A stretch of 64,000 nucleotides of DNA, from assembly GCF_024508335.1 (NCBI RefSeq), contig NZ_CP101988.1, positions 3,038,001 to 3,102,000 on the forward strand. The letters run 5' to 3'. The position numbers were made by a program, and so were the translations under genes. How positions within the stretch are numbered: position 1 is the stretch's first letter; each line of letters begins with the position of its first letter. Positions 59,975 through 64,000 of this stretch are shown here, in pieces. The notes under the pieces were generated by a model. That model was not told where the DNA came from, did no database searches, and saw nothing but the letters and a program-made list of their open reading frames with translations. The DNA comes from Cellulomonas chengniuliangii. GTDB taxonomy: Bacteria > Actinomycetota > Actinomycetes > Actinomycetales > Cellulomonadaceae.

Positions 59975-62506
59975 ATGGTCCACACCGGCGAGCTGCTCGA
60001 TGTGCTGCTCGCGGGGGGTCGCAGGAGCGACCGCCTGACGCACCTGCGCCACCTGCCCGCGCGCGCGGGCGAGCAGGTGGACTGGCCCGCCTGGGCCGAT
60101 CCCGACCTGGTGCGCGGCTATCGGAGCCTGGGCGTCGAGCGCCCGTGGCGCCACCAGGCCGAGGCGGCCGACGCGGCATGGTCGGGCAGGCACACGGTGC
60201 TCGCCACCTCGACGGGCTCTGGCAAGTCGCTCGCCTTCTGGCTTCCGGCCCTCACCGCCGTGCGCGCGGACGTCGCCGCCGGGACGCTCGACCCCGGCCG
60301 CATCGAGTCGGCGGCGCGGCGAGGCTCGGTGCTCTACCTCTCCCCCACCAAGGCGCTCGCCGCCGACCAGCTCGGCTCGGTCCAGCGTGTGCTCACGGCC
60401 TCCGGGGCGCGCGACGTGCGCGTGGCGACCTGCGACGGCGACACCGGCCGCGACGAGCGCCGGTGGGTGCAGGAGCACGCCGACGTGGTCCTCACCAACC
60501 CCGACTTCCTGCACTTCGCCCTGCTGCCGAACCACCGTCGCTGGTCCCGGTTCCTCGGCTCGCTGCGCTACGTCGTGGTGGACGAGTGCCATGCCTTCCG
60601 GGGGGTGTTCGGCGCCCACGTCTCCGCGGTGCTCCGCCGGCTGCACCGGGTCAGCGCCTCGTACGCGCCCCAGCAGCCCAGGCTCCCGGGATCTGCGCAG
60701 GAGGCCCGGCGGCCGGCCACGCCCGGCCCGGTGTTCCTCCTCGCCTCGGCCACCACCTCGGACCCGGCCGCGAGCGCGGCTCGCCTGGTCGGCGGCGAGG
60801 GCCGCGAGATCGTCGCCGTCACCGACGACGCGTCCCCCGCCGGTCGCAAGACGTTCGCCCTGTGGCAGCCTCCCGAGCTGCCCTCGGCCGGCGGGCCCTG
60901 GTCGGACCTGCTGCCCGAGGCCGACCCGTGGGCCACCCCGTTGCCGGGAGACGCCCCCGGGCCGGAGGGCTCCGGACCGGTGGGGACCGGCCAGGAGCAG
61001 GTCGCAGAGGAGCCCGACCGTCCCCGCCGATCGGCGACAGTCGAGACCGCGGACCTGCTCGCCGACCTCACCGCGGCGGGCGCCCGCACGCTGGCCTTCA
61101 CCCGTTCCCGCAGGTCCGCGGAGTCGGTGGCGACCATCGCGCAGGAGCACCTGGACGCGGTGGACCCCAGCCTGCGCGGCGTGGTCGCGGCGTACCGCGG
61201 CGGCTACCTGCCCGAGGAGCGCCGTGCGTTGGAGCAGGCCATCCGGGACGGCAGGCTGCGGGCCCTCGCCACCACGAACGCCCTCGAGCTCGGGGTGGAC
61301 ATCTCCGGGCTCGACGTCGTGCTCATCTCCGGCTGGCCCGGCACCCGCGTGTCGATGTGGCAGCAGGCCGGCCGCTCGGGACGCGCTGGCGCCGAGGGCC
61401 TCGTGGCGCTCATCGCGCGGGAGGACCCGCTCGACACCTACCTGGTGCACCACCCCGAGGCCATCTTCGACACCCCGGTCGAGGCGACCGTGTTCGACCC
61501 TGCCAACCCATACGTCCTGGCGCCCCACCTGTGCGCCGCCGCCGCCGAGCTGCCGCTGCGCGAGGAGGACCTGCCCCTGTTCGGCCCGCGCACGCGGGAG
61601 CTGCTCGACTCCCTCGTGGCGCGGGGCGCCCTGCGCCGCCGCGCGTCCGGCTGGTACTGGACCCACGCCGAGTCCGCGGCCCGGCTGACCGACCTGCGCG
61701 GCTCCGGCGGCGACCCGGTGCGCGTGGTCGAGCTGTCCACCGGCCGCATGCTCGGCACGGTCGACGCGGCCGCAGCCGACTCCACCGTCCACCCCGGCGC
61801 CGTGTACGTGCACCAGGGGGCGACGTTCGTGGTGGACGAGCTCCACCTGGCCGACAGCGTGGCGCTGGTCTCCCGCCGCGACGTCGACTACGGCACCTGG
61901 GCCAAGTGGGTCACCACCACCGAGATCCGCTCGGTGGACCAGGAACGCCAGTGGGGCCCGGTGCGGTGGGGCTTCGGCGCCGTGGACGTCACCACGCAGG
62001 TGGTCAGCTACCAGCGCAAGCGCGTCCCCGACATGCAGTCGCTGGGCACGGAGGTGCTCGACCTGCCGGCCCGCACCCTGCACACGTCGTCGGTGTGGTG
62101 GACGGCGCCCGCCGAGGTGCTCGAGGCGGCGGGCGTCACCGCGGAGACCGCGCCGGGCGCCCTGCACGCGGCCGAGCACGCCTCGATCGGCCTGCTCCCC
62201 CTGCTCGCCACCTGCGACCGCTGGGACCTGGGCGGCGTCTCCACCGCCCTGCACGTCGACACCGAGCAGGCGACTGTGTTCGTGCACGACGCCTACCCGG
62301 GCGGCGCGGGGTTCGCCGAGCGCGGGTACGAGCTCGGGGAGACCTGGCTGCGCGCCACCCGGGAGGCCATCGCCACGTGCCGCTGCGCGAGCGGCTGCCC
62401 GGCCTGCGTGCAGTCGCCCAAGTGCGGCAACGCCAACAACCCGCTCGAGAAGGCGGCCGCCATCAGGCTGCTCGACGCGGTGCTCGCGCACTCCCCCGGG
62501 AGCTGA
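59975..62506 (+). CDS. DEAD/DEAH-box helicase with DUF1998 and Cys-cluster (helicase/secretion neighborhood)
   Basis: 843 residues. Helicase motifs: Q-like WRHQAEAADAAW, Walker A ATSTGSGKS, DECH-type VVVDECHAFRG, SATTSDP, and domain 2 ATTNALELGVDISGLD and QQAGRSGRAG. The C-terminal DUF1998 region ends in CRCASGCPACVQSPKCGN, a four-Cys iron-sulfur or zinc site as in MrfA. Probably a DNA-repair 3'-5' helicase. Gene family is routinely found beside Tad-like secretion genes, as here. ATG 59975 follows GGAGG; ATG 59966 is an alternative. Confidence 0.92.
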   Translation: MVHTGELLDVLLAGGRRSDRLTHLRHLPARAGEQVDWPAWADPDLVRGYRSLGVERPWRHQAEAADAAWSGRHTVLATSTGSGKSLAFWLPALTAVRADVAAGTLDPGRIESAARRGSVLYLSPTKALAADQLGSVQRVLTASGARDVRVATCDGDTGRDERRWVQEHADVVLTNPDFLHFALLPNHRRWSRFLGSLRYVVVDECHAFRGVFGAHVSAVLRRLHRVSASYAPQQPRLPGSAQEARRPATPGPVFLLASATTSDPAASAARLVGGEGREIVAVTDDASPAGRKTFALWQPPELPSAGGPWSDLLPEADPWATPLPGDAPGPEGSGPVGTGQEQVAEEPDRPRRSATVETADLLADLTAAGARTLAFTRSRRSAESVATIAQEHLDAVDPSLRGVVAAYRGGYLPEERRALEQAIRDGRLRALATTNALELGVDISGLDVVLISGWPGTRVSMWQQAGRSGRAGAEGLVALIAREDPLDTYLVHHPEAIFDTPVEATVFDPANPYVLAPHLCAAAAELPLREEDLPLFGPRTRELLDSLVARGALRRRASGWYWTHAESAARLTDLRGSGGDPVRVVELSTGRMLGTVDAAAADSTVHPGAVYVHQGATFVVDELHLADSVALVSRRDVDYGTWAKWVTTTEIRSVDQERQWGPVRWGFGAVDVTTQVVSYQRKRVPDMQSLGTEVLDLPARTLHTSSVWWTAPAEVLEAAGVTAETAPGALHAAEHASIGLLPLLATCDRWDLGGVSTALHVDTEQATVFVHDAYPGGAGFAERGYELGETWLRATREAIATCRCASGCPACVQSPKCGNANNPLEKAAAIRLLDAVLAHSPGS

Positions 62507-62637
62507 CCCGCCGCGCCTGGGTCGTCCGGCCGTCCTCGGATTGCCCCACCGGTCGAAAGCTCGCCGGCTCCGCCGGTCGCCACGGCTCCACGATGGGTCA
62601 CATGCTCCCGTCGATCGTCAGGTGCGCCATCGCCCAA

Positions 62638-63114
62638 TCACCGGCCCCACCGGGCTGTCGTGGGCCCTGCGCGGGCCGTCGCGTGAGCTCGGCCCGCCGG
62701 GGTGGAGCAGTCGACCGCGACACCCAGCACCCCTGCCCCCTCGTGCGCGCAGTCGCGGAGCACACCGCCGTTGCGCTCGACCGCTTCTCGGGCCACTGCG
62801 CACGCCCCGTCGACGTCGCCCGACGCGCCGAGGAGGTGCTCCGCGCCCGCGAGCGCGGCCAGGTCCGCCGCAGTCTGGGCGCGCCAGCGACCGCCCTGGG
62901 CGCCGGCCATCAGGCCGAGCGCGAGCATGAGGAGGACGACCACCGCGATCAGCCCCAGCGCGAGCACCGTGCCAGACCCGCGCTCGCCGTCCTCGCGGTG
63001 GAGGGCCACCGGCGGGCGCGCCCGCTGAGCCTGGAGCAGGGACGCGCCGCAACGGGCCCGCCCACGCCATGAGGACGCACGGGCGTCGCCGCGCGGCGTC
63101 ACGGCTCGACCCAT
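62638..63114 (-). CDS. Helicase/secretion-neighborhood TadE/TadG-like protein
   Basis: 158 residues from ATG 63114, or 123 from GTG 63009. Core: DGERGSGTVLALGLIAVVVL (pilin-like cleavage/anchor helix), then AGAQGGRWRAQTAADLAALA, typical of TadG-like Flp pseudopilins; short Cys-containing tail. The 16-base overlap with the tadE gene and the lack of a clear ribosome site leave the start unsure. Converges on the helicase gene. Confidence 0.82.
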   Translation of the reverse strand: MGRAVTPRGDARASSWRGRARCGASLLQAQRARPPVALHREDGERGSGTVLALGLIAVVVLLMLALGLMAGAQGGRWRAQTAADLAALAGAEHLLGASGDVDGACAVAREAVERNGGVLRDCAHEGAGVLGVAVDCSTPAGRAHATARAGPTTARWGR

Positions 63115-63461
63115 GCCGTGGCGGAGGCGGCGACCCGCACGGGGGCCAGGTGCAGCGCGCCCACCGTCGACGGGCTGGTGACCGAGACCGTCACCCAGTC
63201 GCCGTCCCGCCCGAGCTCGACCTCGGCGCGCGCGCCCGCCAGCCGGGTCACCACCTCGTCGACGGCAGCCTCGTCCTCGCCCAACGCCGCGATGCGAGCC
63301 CCGGCCCGTGCCGCGTCGGCGCATCGGAGCTGGGTGGTGGCAGCCGACGCGAGGACGAGCAGGGCGACCAGCAGCACGACGACCGCTGGCAGCGCCACGG
63401 CCAGCTCGGCCGTGGCGCTGCCGCGCTCGCGCTCATCGTGCGACGCCGGGCGGTGGGTCAT
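63099..63461 (-). CDS. TadE family minor pilin-like protein
   Basis: 120 residues: ERERGSATAELAVALPAVVV is the TadE prepilin-type segment with one membrane helix; a small outside domain follows (RCADAARAGARIAALGE, APVRVAASATAWVEP). Part of a Tad-like pilus or secretion apparatus. ATG 63461 overlaps the DUF4244 stop by four bases. Confidence 0.88.
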   Translation of the reverse strand: MTHRPASHDERERGSATAELAVALPAVVVLLVALLVLASAATTQLRCADAARAGARIAALGEDEAAVDEVVTRLAGARAEVELGRDGDWVTVSVTSPSTVGALHLAPVRVAASATAWVEP

Positions 63462-63772
63462 GTCGAGAGCGCCGTGCGGATGATGCCCTGCAGCAGGGCC
63501 TGCACCTCGGCGCTGCGCAGGACCACGACCAGCAGGCCGGCCAGGCCGACGGCCGCGATCGTCGCGATCGCGTACTCGGCCGTGGCCATGCCCCGATCCC
63601 CTGCGGCGTCGCGGGCCTCCGCCCAGCGTGTCGACATCCGTGCGAGCCGCCCACGCCGCACGGTCCCCTGTGCCGCACGGACCGGCGTGGCATCTCCGCA
63701 CCGCTCCGGGCGCCCGTCTGCTTGCTGTGCCGGGTCCGCCCGCCGCGCCGCGTACTCCGTCTGTGCCGTCAT
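63458..63772 (-). CDS. DUF4244 Flp-pilin-like protein
   Basis: 104 residues. A 55-residue variable lead peptide precedes DRGMATAEYAIATIAAVGLAG, a Flp-type prepilin segment with the E5-Y motif AEY, then LRSAEVQALLQGIIRTAL. Probably the major pilin of the system. Strong GGAGGAG precedes ATG 63772, and a hairpin lies just ahead of it. Confidence 0.9.
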   Translation of the reverse strand: MTAQTEYAARRADPAQQADGRPERCGDATPVRAAQGTVRRGRLARMSTRWAEARDAAGDRGMATAEYAIATIAAVGLAGLLVVVLRSAEVQALLQGIIRTALST

Positions 63773-63791
63773 GTCGCTCCTCCTATCTGGT

Positions 63792-63814
63792 GCGGCCCAC
63801 GGGGCGTGGGCCGC
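63792..63814 (-). promoter_or_regulatory. Hairpin in front of the pilin gene
   Basis: GCGGCCCAC (63792-63800) pairs with GTGGGCCGC (63806-63814), five-base loop. It precedes the pilin ribosome site and may be a 5' stabiliser of the pilin message or an end of the upstream transcript. Confidence 0.5.
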
Positions 63815-63943
63815 GAGTGACACCACCGTCCCGTCGACGGGCTCGGCGCTGGCAGTCCCGCCGCGCGACCACGGAGCGCCGACGACGCCCCGGCTGGCTG
63901 TGGGTGGCCGAGACACGCGATCGGCCCGCTCCGACGGAGCACG

Positions 63944-64000
63944 TCACTGGAGCAGCCCTTCGGCGAGGGAGAGCATCACCGGGGCCAGTCCCAGCAGCAC
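63944..64000 (-). CDS. Type II secretion F (TadC-like) protein, last 18 residues
   Basis: Runs off the window end. The visible C-terminus VLLGLAPVMLSLAEGLLQ is the final hydrophobic helix; identity is inferred mainly from the position upstream of the DUF4244, TadE and TadG-like genes, where tadC normally lies. Confidence 0.55.
   Translation of the reverse strand: MLLGLAPVMLSLAEGLLQ

Noticed and set aside
59738-62491. Large open frame opposite the helicase gene
   Set aside because: It mirrors the helicase coding strand, gives Arg/Gly/Ala-rich sequence with no motif, and the plus-strand frame has all helicase motifs.

Overview
The window is about 70+% GC, very densely coded and has no tRNA, rRNA, CRISPR array, prophage or insertion sequence that I can see. 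Gene content (menaquinone synthesis, system II cytochrome c maturation, Rex, bS22, SigE-family ECF factors, H+-pyrophosphatase, anaerobic NrdDG, Tad-type pilus genes beside a DUF1998 helicase, and pentose-utilization operons under LacI control) points to a facultatively anaerobic, plant-polysaccharide-degrading actinobacterium of the Micrococcales, most likely Cellulomonadaceae or a close relative. The family assignment is inference from gene content, not from a search.

Layout. 1-6962: end of menB, a tiny membrane protein, two tandem DUF3048 lipoproteins, menE, menA, a VanY-like carboxypeptidase and two small membrane proteins. 7057-12576: minus-strand block ccsB-resB-ccdA-resA-histidine phosphatase (four start/stop overlaps), plus a MarR regulator divergent from a YceI protein. 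13324-18705: Rex, glutaredoxin-like, HAD phosphatase, GNAT, thioredoxin-reductase-like flavoprotein, a solitary LacI, the 32-codon bS22 gene and its HTH neighbour. 18842-22176: AcuC-like deacetylase and a TrkH/TrkA potassium uptake pair.

22264-46045 is a carbohydrate-utilization region. A CUT1 transporter and an intracellular GH39 glycosidase lie between two LacI genes (xyloside module). A YtfQ/YtfR/YtfT/YjfF-type CUT2 transporter, an Xre/membrane-protein pair, a TetR gene, a ChvE-GguAB (mmsAB) CUT2 transporter, then araB-araD-araA with their LacI repressor follow. A nearly identical 20-bp sequence containing an inverted repeat lies upstream of araB and of the YtfQ-type operon, about 10 kb apart, so these two operons are probably one arabinose regulon.

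46051-64000: proC, an ABC-2 exporter, a membrane protein with a collagen-like tail, a large methyltransferase, an endonuclease/phosphatase-fold protein, H+-pyrophosphatase hppA, two near-identical ECF sigma genes flanking a putative anti-sigma gene, a STAS protein, nrdG/nrdD, the DUF1998 helicase, and minor-pilin genes of a Tad-like system that runs off the end.

Two genome-wide habits are visible. Many genes show TANNNT, exactly six bases, then ATG/GTG with no Shine-Dalgarno sequence, which is the signature of leaderless transcripts. In all three sugar ABC operons a strong hairpin separates the binding-protein gene from the rest, suggesting unequal expression set at the RNA level.
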